Of a DNA stretch of 60,000 nucleotides, positions 13,217-26,000 are shown piece after piece. Below the pieces are notes generated by a model. It was not told the DNA's origin. It searched no databases and was given only the letters and a program-made list of their open reading frames with translations. The position numbers and the translations under genes were made by a program. Origin of the DNA: Strigamia acuminata (lineage: Eukaryota > Arthropoda > Chilopoda > Geophilomorpha > Linotaeniidae). Position 1 is the first letter of the stretch, and the number at the start of each line of letters is the position of its first letter. The stretch covers positions 7,738,501 to 7,798,500 of the forward strand of contig OX442318.1 of the NCBI GenBank assembly GCA_949358305.1, given 5' to 3'.

Positions 13217-13393
13217 TGCCCAAAGAAGCTGAAAATTACTGCTGCTGGGAAAAAGAAATTGTTTCTAACAGCCGAAGCCAAACCTGATGACCAAGGCAGA
13301 TATTCTTGCAGGGCCTCCAACGGCGTTGGGTTTATCACTTGCATTAAAACATTTGAAGATCATGGTAGTGGCAATAGCAAAAGTGTGAAATAG
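13217..13393 (+). pseudogene. Orphan half Ig-like domain
   Basis: The frame from 13217 to the TAG at 13391-13393 encodes the second half of an I-set Ig domain: a KLFL strand, then AKPDDQGRYSCRASNGVG, with the D-x-G-x-Y-x-C motif that marks strands E-F. The first cysteine and core tryptophan are missing. A stop lies just upstream in this frame (13214-13216), and no good acceptor with a pyrimidine tract was seen. Right after the stop comes an A-rich run containing AATAAA. It could be a terminal exon of an unseen plus-strand gene, but a retroposed or broken fragment fits better. An overlapping open frame at 13027-13287 encodes an acidic, Asp/Ser-rich peptide of unknown nature. It is not turtle-derived as far as I can tell. 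Confidence 0.5.
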
Positions 13394-13830
13394 AAAAATA
13401 AAAAAAATATAAAAACATTTCATTTTTATTTATGAAATTTTATTATTCTTATTCAAACTTACGGTAGTGTAGATAGGAGGAAAAAAAGTGCTAAAAAACC
13501 CCATATTTACGACCAGATTTCAATATATAAAAATTGGCTTAACGGTAAATGTTGCAAACATTATGATGTATGACAGCTGATACTTTGTACTTTCTAAGGT
13601 TAAAATGCTCAATTTTAAGCCACTGTGGACGTGGGGCTCGTTGTTCATTGGGTTTAGCTTTGGCTTTTGGAGTTAGATGTAGCATGTTCGAATCCTGAGT
13701 TGATGTTTAGAATTTTTCTTTTCTTTTTAGTTTTCTTTCCTTGCTTAATTACAGGAGTTAAGGAAAGAGTTAGAGTGAGGAGCGATGGCTCTTGCCATGC
13801 GTTTCCAGTATTATCTTGAGTGGACACGTG

Positions 13831-14030
13831 CATTATTCTGGCATTTTTTTGGTATTTTTTTGGCATTATTTTGGTATTATTTTGGTATTATTCTGGCATT
13901 TTTTTGGTATTTTTTTGGCATTTTTTTGGCATTTTTTTGGTATTATTTTGGCATTTTTTTGGCATTTTTTTGGTATTATTTTGGCATTATTTTGGTATTT
14001 TTTTGGTCTTTTTTTGGTCTTTTTTTGGTA
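13831..14030. repeat. T-rich simple repeat at left edge of satellite
   Basis: Repeats of 'tttttttggtat' and 'tttttttggcat' with a period of about 11-12 bp run directly into the first satellite monomer at 14031. The same motif in the same orientation resumes at the right edge of the array. Confidence 0.9.
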
Positions 14031-17000
14031 GAAATGGCCAAAAATTGAAAAAGTTCCAGAAACGTGCTGGTTAGACGTAAAATGAGCTGAAAAATCGATT
14101 CCCGTGTGCGCAATTTGCATATCTGGCACTGTTGCAGAGATATAAGCAAAAAACAGACTTTTTGAACAGAAAAAGTGGTGTATCTCTGCAACGGTGCCAG
14201 ATATGCAAATTCCGCCAACGGGAATCGACTTTTTAGCGCATTTTATACGTCTTAAGCATGTTTTTGGCACTTTTTAAAATTTGTCAAAAAAGCAAAGGCT
14301 AATGTATGGAGAAATGGCCAAAAATTGAAAAAGTTCCAGAAACGTGCTGGTTAGACGTAAAATGAGCTGAAAAATCGATTCCCGTGTGCGCAATTTGCAT
14401 ATCTGGCACTGTTGCAGAGATATAAGCAAAAAACAGACTTTTTGAACAGAAAAAGTGGTGTATCTCTGCAACGGTGCCAGATATGCAAATTCCGCCAACG
14501 GGAATCGACTTTTTAGCGCATTTTATACGTCTTAAGCATGTTTTTGGCACTTTTTAAAATTTGTCAAAAAAGCAAAGGCTAATGTATGGAGAAATGGCCA
14601 AAAATTGAAAAAGTTCCAGAAACGTGCTGGTTAGACGTAAAATGAGCTGAAAAATCGATTCCCGTGTGCGCAATTTGCATATCTGGCACTGTTGCAGAGA
14701 TATAAGCAAAAAACAGACTTTTTGAACAGAAAAAGTGGTGTATCTCTGCAACGGTGCCAGATATGCAAATTCCGCCAACGGGAATCGACTTTTTAGCGCA
14801 TTTTATACGTCTTAAGCATGTTTTTGGCACTTTTTAAAATTTGTCAAAAAAGCAAAGGCTAATGTATGGAGAAATGGCCAAAAATTGAAAAAGTTCCAGA
14901 AACGTGCTGGTTAGACGTAAAATGAGCTGAAAAATCGATTCCCGTGTGCGCAATTTGCATATCTGGCACTGTTGCAGAGATATAAGCAAAAAACAGACTT
15001 TTTGAACAGAAAAAGTGGTGTATCTCTGCAACGGTGCCAGATATGCAAATTCCGCCAACGGGAATCGACTTTTTAGCGCATTTTATACGTCTTAAGCATG
15101 TTTTTGGCACTTTTTAAAATTTGTCAAAAAAGCAAAGGCTAATGTATGGAGAAATGGCCAAAAATTGAAAAAGTTCCAGAAACGTGCTGGTTAGACGTAA
15201 AATGAGCTGAAAAATCGATTCCCGTGTGCGCAATTTGCATATCTGGCACTGTTGCAGAGATATAAGCAAAAAACAGACTTTTTGAACAGAAAAAGTGGTG
15301 TATCTCTGCAACGGTGCCAGATATGCAAATTCCGCCAACGGGAATCGACTTTTTAGCGCATTTTATACGTCTTAAGCATGTTTTTGGCACTTTTTAAAAT
15401 TTGTCAAAAAAGCAAAGGCTAATGTATGGAGAAATGGCCAAAAATTGAAAAAGTTCCAGAAACGTGCTGGTTAGACGTAAAATGAGCTGAAAAATCGATT
15501 CCCGTGTGCGCAATTTGCATATCTGGCACTGTTGCAGAGATATAAGCAAAAAACAGACTTTTTGAACAGAAAAAGTGGTGTATCTCTGCAACGGTGCCAG
15601 ATATGCAAATTCCGCCAACGGGAATCGACTTTTTAGCGCATTTTATACGTCTTAAGCATGTTTTTGGCACTTTTTAAAATTTGTCAAAAAAGCAAAGGCT
15701 AATGTATGGAGAAATGGCCAAAAATTGAAAAAGTTCCAGAAACGTGCTGGTTAGACGTAAAATGAGCTGAAAAATCGATTCCCGTGTGCGCAATTTGCAT
15801 ATCTGGCACTGTTGCAGAGATATAAGCAAAAAACTGACTTTTTGAACAGAAAAAGTGGTGTATCTCTGCAACGGTGCCAGATATGCAAATTCCGCCAACG
15901 GGAATCGACTTTTTAGCGCATTTTATACGTCTTAAGCATGTTTTTGGCACTTTTTAAAATTTGTCAAAAAAGCAAAGGCTAATGTATGGAGAAATGGCCA
16001 AAAATTGAAAAAGTTCCAGAAACGTGCTGGTTAGACGTAAAATGAGCTGAAAAATCGATTCCCGTGTGCGCAATTTGCATATCTGGCACTGTTGCAGAGA
16101 TATAAGCAAAAAACAGACTTTTTGAACAGAAAAAGTGGTGTATCTCTGCAACGGTGCCAGATATGCAAATTCCGCCAACGGGAATCGACTTTTTAGCGCA
16201 TTTTATACGTCTTAAGCATGTTTTTGGCACTTTTTAAAATTTGTCAAAAAAGCAAAGGCTAATGTATGGAGAAATGGCCAAAAATTGAAAAAGTTCCAGA
16301 AACGTGCTGGTTAGACGTAAAATGAGCTGAAAAATCGATTCCCGTGTGCGCAATTTGCATATCTGGCACTGTTGCAGAGATATAAGCAAAAAACAGACTT
16401 TTTGAACAGAAAAAGTGGTGTATCTCTGCAACGGTGCCAGATATGCAAATTCCGCCAACGGGAATCGACTTTTTAGCGCATTTTATACGTCTTAAGCATG
16501 TTTTTGGCACTTTTTAAAATTTGTCAAAAAAGCAAAGGCTAATGTATGGAGAAATGGCCAAAAATTGAAAAAGTTCCAGAAACGTGCTGGTTAGACGTAA
16601 AATGAGCTGAAAAATCGATTCCCGTGTGCGCAATTTGCATATCTGGCACTGTTGCAGAGATATAAGCAAAAAACAGACTTTTTGAACAGAAAAAGTGGTG
16701 TATCTCTGCAACGGTGCCAGATATGCAAATTCCGCCAACGGGAATCGACTTTTTAGCGCATTTTATACGTCTTAAGCATGTTTTTGGCACTTTTTAAAAT
16801 TTGTCAAAAAAGCAAAGGCTAATGTATGGAGAAATGGCCAAAAATTGAAAAAGTTCCAGAAACGTGCTGGTTAGACGTAAAATGAGCTGAAAAATCGATT
16901 CCCGTGTGCGCAATTTGCATATCTGGCACTGTTGCAGAGATATAAGCAAAAAACAGACTTTTTGAACAGAAAAAGTGGTGTATCTCTGCAACGGTGCCAG

Positions 17001-20000
17001 ATATGCAAATTCCGCCAACGGGAATCGACTTTTTAGCGCATTTTATACGTCTTAAGCATGTTTTTGGCACTTTTTAAAATTTGTCAAAAAAGCAAAGGCT
17101 AATGTATGGAGAAATGGCCAAAAATTGAAAAAGTTCCAGAAACGTGCTGGTTAGACGTAAAATGAGCTGAAAAATCGATTCCCGTGTGCGCAATTTGCAT
17201 ATCTGGCACTGTTGCAGAGATATAAGCAAAAAACAGACTTTTTGAACAGAAAAAGTGGTGTATCTCTGCAACGGTGCCAGATATGCAAATTCCGCCAACG
17301 GGAATCGACTTTTTAGCGCATTTTATACGTCTTAAGCATGTTTTTGGCACTTTTTAAAATTTGTCAAAAAAGCAAAGGCTAATGTATGGAGAAATGGCCA
17401 AAAATTGAAAAAGTTCCAGAAACGTGCTGGTTAGACGTAAAATGAGCTGAAAAATCGATTCCCGTGTGCGCAATTTGCATATCTGGCACTGTTGCAGAGA
17501 TATAAGCAAAAAACAGACTTTTTGAACAGAAAAAGTGGTGTATCTCTGCAACGGTGCCAGATATGCAAATTCCGCCAACGGGAATCGACTTTTTAGCGCA
17601 TTTTATACGTCTTAAGCATGTTTTTGGCACTTTTTAAAATTTGTCAAAAAAGCAAAGGCTAATGTATGGAGAAATGGCCAAAAATTGAAAAAGTTCCAGA
17701 AACGTGCTGGTTAGACGTAAAATGAGCTGAAAAATCGATTCCCGTGTGCGCAATTTGCATATCTGGCACTGTTGCAGAGATATAAGCAAAAAACAGACTT
17801 TTTGAACAGAAAAAGTGGTGTATCTCTGCAACGGTGCCAGATATGCAAATTCCGCCAACGGGAATCGACTTTTTAGCGCATTTTATACGTCTTAAGCATG
17901 TTTTTGGCACTTTTTAAAATTTGTCAAAAAAGCAAAAGGCTAATGTATGGAGAAATGGCCAAAAATTGAAAAAGTTCCAGAAACGTGCTGGTTAGACGTA
18001 AAATGAGCTGAAAAATCGATTCCCGTGTGCGCAATTTGCATATCTGGCACTGTTGCAGAGATATAAGCAAAAAACTGACTTTTTGAACAGAAAAAGTGGT
18101 GTATCTCTGCAACGGTGCCAGATATGCAAATTCCGCCAACGGGAATCGACTTTTTAGCGCATTTTATACGTCTTAAGCATGTTTTTGGCACTTTTTAAAA
18201 TTTGTCAAAAAAGCAAAGGCTAATGTATGGAGAAATGGCCCAAAAATTGAAAAAAGTTCCAGAAACGTGCTGGTAGACGTAAAATGAGCTGAAAAATCGA
18301 TTCCCGTGTGCGCAATTTGCATATCTGGCACTGTTGCAGAGATTATAAGCAAAAAAACAGACTTTTTGAACAGATAAAGTGGTGTATCTCTGCAACGGTG
18401 CCAGATATGCAAATTCCGCCAACGGGAATCGACTTTTTAGCGCATTTTATACGTCTTAAGCATGTTTTTGGCACTTTTTAAAATTTGTCAAAAAAGCAAA
18501 GGCTAATGTATGGAGAAATGGCCAAAAATTGAAAAAGTTCCAGAAACGTGCTGGTTAGACGTAAAATGAGCTGAAAAATCGATTCCCGTGTGCGCAATTT
18601 GCATATCTGGCACTGTTGCAGAGATATAAGCAAAAAACAGACTTTTTGAACAGAAAAAGTGGTGTATCTCTGCAACGGTGCCAGATATGCAAATTCCGCC
18701 AACGGGAATCGACTTTTTAGCGCATTTTATACGTCTTAAGCATGTTTTTGGCACTTTTTAAAATTTGTCAAAAAAGCAAAGGCTAATGTATGGAGAAATG
18801 GCCAAAAATTGAAAAAGTTCCAGAAACGTGCTGGTTAGACGTAAAATGAGCTGAAAAATCGATTCCCGTGTGCGCAATTTGCATATCTGGCACTGTTGCA
18901 GAGATATAAGCAAAAAACTGACTTTTTTGAACAGAAAAAGTGGTGTATCTCTGCAACGGTGCCAGATATGCAAATTCCGCCAACGGGAATCGACTTTTTA
19001 GCGCATTTTATACGTCTTAAGCATGTTTTTGGCACTTTTTAAAATTTGTCAAAAAAGCAAAGGCTAATGTATGGAGAAATGGCCAAAAATTGAAAAAGTT
19101 CCAGAAACGTGCTGGTTAGACGTAAAATGAGCTGAAAAATCGATTCCCGTGTGCGCAATTTGCATATCTGGCACTGTTGCAGAGATATAAGCATATAAGC
19201 AAAAAAACTGACTTTTTGAACAGAAAAAGTGGTGTATCTCTGCAACGGTGCCAGATATGCAAATTCGCCAACGGGAATCGACTTTTTAGCGCATTTTATA
19301 CGTCTTAAGCATGTTTTTGGCACTTTTTAAAATTTGTCAAAAAGCAAAGGCTAATGTATGGAGAAATGGCCAAAAATTGAAAAAGTTCCAGAAACGTGCT
19401 GGTTAGACGTAAAATGAGCTGAAAAATCGATTCCCGTGTGCGCAATTTGCATATCTGGCACTGCTTGCAGAGATATAAGCAAAAAACTGACTTTTTGAAA
19501 CAGAAAAAAGTGGTGTATCTCTGCAACGGTGCCAGATATGCAAATTCCGCCAACGGGAATCGACTTTTTAGCGCATTTTATACGTCTTAAGCATGTTTTT
19601 TGGCACTTTTTAAATTTGTCAAAAAAGCAAAGGCTAATGTATGGAGAAATGGCCAAAAATTGAAAAAGTTCCAGAAACGTGCTGGTTAGACGTAAAATGA
19701 GCTGAAAAATCGATTCCCGTTGTGCGCAATTCTGCATATCTGGCACTGTTGCAGAGATATAAGCAAAAAACAGACTTTTTGAACAGAAAAAAGTGGTGTA
19801 TCTCTGCAACGGGTGCCAGATATGCAAAATCCGCCAACGGGAATCGACTTTTTAGCGCATTTTATACGTCTTAAGCATGTTTTTGGCACTTTTTAAAATT
19901 TGTCAAAAAAGCAAAGGCTAATGTATGGAGAAATGGCCAAAAATTGAAAAAAGTTCCAGAAACGTGCTGGTTAGACGTAAAATGAGCTGAAAAATCGATT

Positions 20001-23000
20001 CCCGTGTGCGCAATTTGCATATCTGGCACTGTTGCAGAGAATATAAGCAAAAAAACAGACTTTTTGAACAGAAAAAGTGGTGTATCTCTGCAACGGTGCC
20101 AGATATGCAAATTCCGCCAACGGGAATCGACTTTTTAGCGCATTTTATACGTCTTAAGCATGTTTTTGGCACTTTTTAAAATTTGTCAAAAAAGCAAAGG
20201 CTAATGTATGGAGAAATGGCCAAAAATTGAAAAAGTTCCAGAAACGTGCTGGTTAGACGTAAAATGAGCTGAAAAAATCGATTCCCGTTGTGCGCAATTT
20301 GCATATCTGGCACTGTTGCAGAGATATAAGCAAAAAACTGACTTTTTGAACAGAAAAAGTGGTGTATCTCTGCAACGGTGCCAGATATGCAAATTCCGCC
20401 AACGGGAATCGACTTTTTAGCGCCATTTTATACGTCTTAAGCATGTTTATTGGCACTTTTTAAAAATTTGTCAAAAAAGCAAAGGCTAATGTATGGAGAA
20501 ATGGCCAAAAATTGAAAAAGTTCCAGAAACGTGCTGGTTAGACGTAAAATGAGCTGAAAAAATCGATTCCCCGTGTGCGCAATTTGCATATCTGGCACTG
20601 TTGCAGAGATATAAGCAAAAAACAGACTTTTTGAACAGAAAAAGTGGTGTATCTCTGCAACGGTGCCAGATATGCAAATTCCGCCAACGGGAATCGACTT
20701 TTTAGCGCATTTTATACGTCTTAAGCATGTTTTTGGCACTTTTTAAAATTTGTCAAAAAGCAAAGGCTAATGTATGGAGAAATGGCCCAAAAATGAAAAA
20801 GTTCCAGAAAACGTGCTGGTTAGACGTAAAATGAGCTGAAAAATCGATTCCCGTGTGCGCAATTTGCATATCTGGCACTGTTGCAGAGATATAAGCAAAA
20901 AACTGACTTTTTGAACAGAAAAAGTGGTGTATCTCTGGCAACGGTGCCAGATATGCAATTCCGCCAACGGGAATCGACTTTTTAAGCGCATTTTATACGT
21001 CTTAAGCATGTTTTTGGCACTTTTTAAAATTTGTCAAAAAAGCAAAGGCCTAATGTATGGAGAAATGGCCCAAAAATTGAAAAAGTTCCAGAAACGTGCT
21101 GGTTAGACGTAAAATGAGCTGAAAATCGATTCCCGTGTGCGCAATTTGCATATCTGCACTGTTGCAGAGATATAAGCAAAAAACAGACTTTTTGAACAGA
21201 TAAAGTGGTGTATCTCTGCAACGGTGCCAGATTATGCAAATTCCGCCAACGGGAATCGACTTTTTAGCGCATTTTATACGTCTTAAGCATGTTTTTGGCA
21301 CTTTTTAAAATTTGTCAAAAAAGCAAAGGCTAATGTATGGAGAAATGGCCAAAAATTGAAAAAGTTCCAGAAACGTGCTGGTTAGACGTAAAATGAGCTG
21401 AAAAATCGATTCCCGTGTGCGCAATTTGCATATCTGGCACTGTTGCAGAGATATAAAGCAAAAAACAGACTTTTTGAACAGAAAAAGTGGTGGTATCTCT
21501 GCAACGGTGCCAGATATGCAAATTCCGCCAACGGGAATCGACTTTTTAGCGCCATTTTTATACGTCATAAGCATGTTTTTGGCACTTTTTAAAATTTGTC
21601 AAAAAAGCAAAGGCTAATGTAAGGAGAAATGGCCAAAAATTGAAAAAGTTCCAGAAACGTGCTGGTTAGGACGTAAAATGAGCTGAAAAATCGATTCCCG
21701 TGTAGGCGCAATTGGCATATCTGGCACTGTTGCAGAGATATAAGCAAAAAACAGANNNNNNNNNNNNNNNNNNNNNNNNNNNNNNNNNNNNNNNNNNNNN
21801 NNNNNNNNNNNNNNNNNNNNNNNNNNNNNNNNNNNNNNNNNNNNNNNNNNNNNNNNNNNNNNNNNNNNNNNNNNNNNNNNNNNNNNNNNNNNNNNNNNNN
21901 NNNNNNNNNNNNNNNNNNNNNNNNNNNNNNNNNNNNNNNNNNNNNNNNNNNNNNNGTTCCAGAAACGTGCTGGTTAGACGTAAAATGAGCTGAAAAATCG
22001 ATTCCCGTGTGCGCAATTTGCATATCTGGCACTGTTGCAGAGATATAAGCAAAAAACTGACTTTTTGAACAGAAAAAGTGGTGTATCTCTGCAACGGTGC
22101 CAGATATGCAAATTCCGCCAACGGGAATCGACTTTTTAGCGCATTTTATACGTCTTAAGCATGTTTTTGGCACTTTTTAAAATTTGTCAAAAAAGCAAAG
22201 GCTAATGTATGGAGAAATGGCCAAAAATTGAAAAAGTTCCAGAAACGTGCTGGTTAGACGTAAAATGAGCTGAAAAATCGATTCCCGTGTGCGCAATTTG
22301 CATATCTGGCACTGTTGCAGAGATATAAGCAAAAAACTGACTTTTTGAACAGAAAAAGTGGTGTATCTCTGCAACGGTGCCAGATATGCAAATTCCGCCA
22401 ACGGGAATCGACTTTTTAGCGCATTTTATACGTCTTAAGCATGTTTTTAGCACTTTTTAAAATTTGTCAAAAAAGCAAAGGCTAATGTATGGAGAAATGG
22501 CCAAAAATTGAAAAAGTTCCAGAAACGTGCTGGTTAGACGTAAAATGAGCTGAAAAATCGATTCCCGTGTGCGCAATTTGCATATCTGGCACTGTTGCAG
22601 AGATATAAGCAAAAAACTGACTTTTTGAACAGAAAAAGTGGTGTATCTCTGCAACGGTGCCAGATATGCAAATTCCGCCAACGGGAATCGACTTTTTAGC
22701 GCATTTTATACGTCTTAAGCATGTTTTTGGCACTTTTTAAAATTTGTCAAAAAAGCAAAGGCTAATGTATGGAGAAATGGCCAAAAATTGAAAAAGTTCC
22801 AGAAACGTGCTGGTTAGACGTAAAATGAGCTGAAAAATCGATTCCCGTGTGCGCAATTTGCATATCTGGCACTGTTGCAGAGATATAAGCAAAAAACTGA
22901 CTTTTTGAACAGAAAAAGTGGTGTATCTCTGCAACGGTGCCAGATATGCAAATTCCGCCAACGGGAATCGACTTTTTAGCGCATTTTATACGTCTTAAGC

Positions 23001-26000
23001 ATGTTTTTGGCACTTTTTAAAATTTGTCAAAAAAGCAAAGGCTAATGTATGGAGAAATGGCCAAAAATTGAAAAAGTTCCAGAAACGTGCTGGTTAGACG
23101 TAAAATGAGCTGAAAAATCGATTCCCGTGTGCGCAATTTGCATATCTGGCACTGTTGCAGAGATATAAGCAAAAAACAGACTTTTTGAACAGAAAAAGTG
23201 GTGTATCTCTGCAACGGTGCCAGATATGCAAATTCCGCCAACGGGAATCGACTTTTTAGCGCATTTTATACGTCTTAAGCATGTTTTTGGCACTTTTTAA
23301 AATTTGTCAAAAAAGCAAAGGCTAATGTATGGAGAAATGGCCAAAAATTGAAAAAGTTCCAGAAACGTGCTGGTTAGACGTAAAATGAGCTGAAAAATCG
23401 ATTCCCGTGTGCGCAATTTGCATATCTGGCACTGTTGCAGAGATATAAGCAAAAAACTGACTTTTTGAACAGAAAAAGTGGTGTATCTCTGCAACGGTGC
23501 CAGATATGCAAATTCCGCCAACGGGAATCGACTTTTTAGCGCATTTTATACGTCTTAAGCATGTTTTTGGCACTTTTTAAAATTTGTCAAAAAAGCAAAG
23601 GCTAATGTATGGAGAAATGGCCAAAAATTGAAAAAGTTCCAGAAACGTGCTGGTTAGACGTAAAATGAGCTGAAAAATCGATTCCCGTGTGCGCAATTTG
23701 CATATCTGGCACTGTTGCAGAGATATAAGCAAAAAACTGACTTTTTGAACAGAAAAAGTGGTGTATCTCTGCAACGGTGCCAGATATGCAAATTCCGCCA
23801 ACGGGAATCGACTTTTTAGCGCATTTTATACGTCTTAAGCATGTTTTTGGCACTTTTTAAAATTTGTCAAAAAAGCAAAGGCTAATGTATGGAGAAATGG
23901 CCAAAAATTGAAAAAGTTCCAGAAACGTGCTGGTTAGACGTAAAATGAGCTGAAAAATCGATTCCCGTGTGCGCAATTTGCATATCTGGCACTGTTGCAG
24001 AGATATAAGCAAAAAACAGACTTTTTGAACAGAAAAAGTGGTGTATCTCTGCAACGGTGCCAGATATGCAAATTCCGCCAACGGGAATCGACTTTTTAGC
24101 GCATTTTATACGTCTTAAGCATGTTTTTGGCACTTTTTAAAATTTGTCAAAAAAGCAAAGGCTAATGTATGGAGAAATGGCCAAAAATTGAAAAAGTTCC
24201 AGAAACGTGCTGGTTAGACGTAAAATGAGCTGAAAAATCGATTCCCGTGTGCGCAATTTGCATATCTGGCACTGTTGCAGAGATATAAGCAAAAAACTGA
24301 CTTTTTGAACAGAAAAAGTGGTGTATCTCTGCAACGGTGCCAGATATGCAAATTCCGCCAACGGGAATCGACTTTTTAGCGCATTTTATACGTCTTAAGC
24401 ATGTTTTTGGCACTTTTTAAAATTTGTCAAAAAAGCAAAGGCTAATGTATGGAGAAATGGCCAAAAATTGAAAAAGTTCCAGAAACGTGCTGGTTAGACG
24501 TAAAATGAGCTGAAAAATCGATTCCCGTGTGCGCAATTTGCATATCTGGCACTGTTGCAGAGATATAAGCAAAAAACAGACTTTTTGAACAGAAAAAGTG
24601 GTGTATCTCTGCAACGGTGCCAGATATGCAAATTCCGCCAACGGGAATCGACTTTTTAGCGCATTTTATACGTCTTAAGCATGTTTTTGGCACTTTTTAA
24701 AATTTGTCAAAAAAGCAAAGGCTAATGTATGGAGAAATGGCCAAAAATTGAAAAAGTTCCAGAAACGTGCTGGTTAGACGTAAAATGAGCTGAAAAATCG
24801 ATTCCCGTGTGCGCAATTTGCATATCTGGCACTGTTGCAGAGATATAAGCAAAAAACTGACTTTTTGAACAGAAAAAGTGGTGTATCTCTGCAACGGTGC
24901 CAGATATGCAAATTCCGCCAACGGGAATCGACTTTTTAGCGCATTTTATACGTCTTAAGCATGTTTTTGGCACTTTTTAAAATTTGTCAAAAAAGCAAAG
25001 GCTAATGTATGGAGAAATGGCCAAAAATTGAAAAAGTTCCAGAAACGTGCTGGTTAGACGTAAAATGAGCTGAAAAATCGATTCCCGTGTGCGCAATTTG
25101 CATATCTGGCACTGTTGCAGAGATATAAGCAAAAAACTGACTTTTTGAACAGAAAAAGTGGTGTATCTCTGCAACGGTGCCAGATATGCAAATTCCGCCA
25201 ACGGGAATCGACTTTTTAGCGCATTTTATACGTCTTAAGCATGTTTTTGGCACTTTTTAAAATTTGTCAAAAAAGCAAAGGCTAATGTATGGAGAAATGG
25301 CCAAAAATTGAAAAAGTTCCAGAAACGTGCTGGTTAGACGTAAAATGAGCTGAAAAATCGATTCCCGTGTGCGCAATTTGCATATCTGGCACTGTTGCAG
25401 AGATATAAGCAAAAAACAGACTTTTTGAACAGAAAAAGTGGTGTATCTCTGCAACGGTGCCAGATATGCAAATTCCGCCAACGGGAATCGACTTTTTAGC
25501 GCATTTTATACGTCTTAAGCATGTTTTTGGCACTTTTTAAAATTTGTCAAAAAAGCAAAGGCTAATGTATGGAGAAATGGCCAAAAATTGAAAAAGTTCC
25601 AGAAACGTGCTGGTTAGACGTAAAATGAGCTGAAAAATCGATTCCCGTGTGCGCAATTTGCATATCTGGCACTGTTGCAGAGATATAAGCAAAAAACTGA
25701 CTTTTTGAACAGAAAAAGTGGTGTATCTCTGCAACGGTGCCAGATATGCAAATTCCGCCAACGGGAATCGACTTTTTAGCGCATTTTATACGTCTTAAGC
25801 ATGTTTTTGGCACTTTTTAAAATTTGTCAAAAAAGCAAAGGCTAATGTATGGAGAAATGGCCAAAAATTGAAAAAGTTCCAGAAACGTGCTGGTTAGACG
25901 TAAAATGAGCTGAAAAATCGATTCCCGTGTGCGCAATTTGCATATCTGGCACTGTTGCAGAGATATAAGCAAAAAACAGACTTTTTGAACAGAAAAAGTG

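Noticed and set aside
13785-14074. FFWYFFG-type hydrophobic frames and their lysine-rich antisense (also at 28321-28755)
   Set aside because: Pure translation of the T-rich simple repeat in several frames; not proteins.
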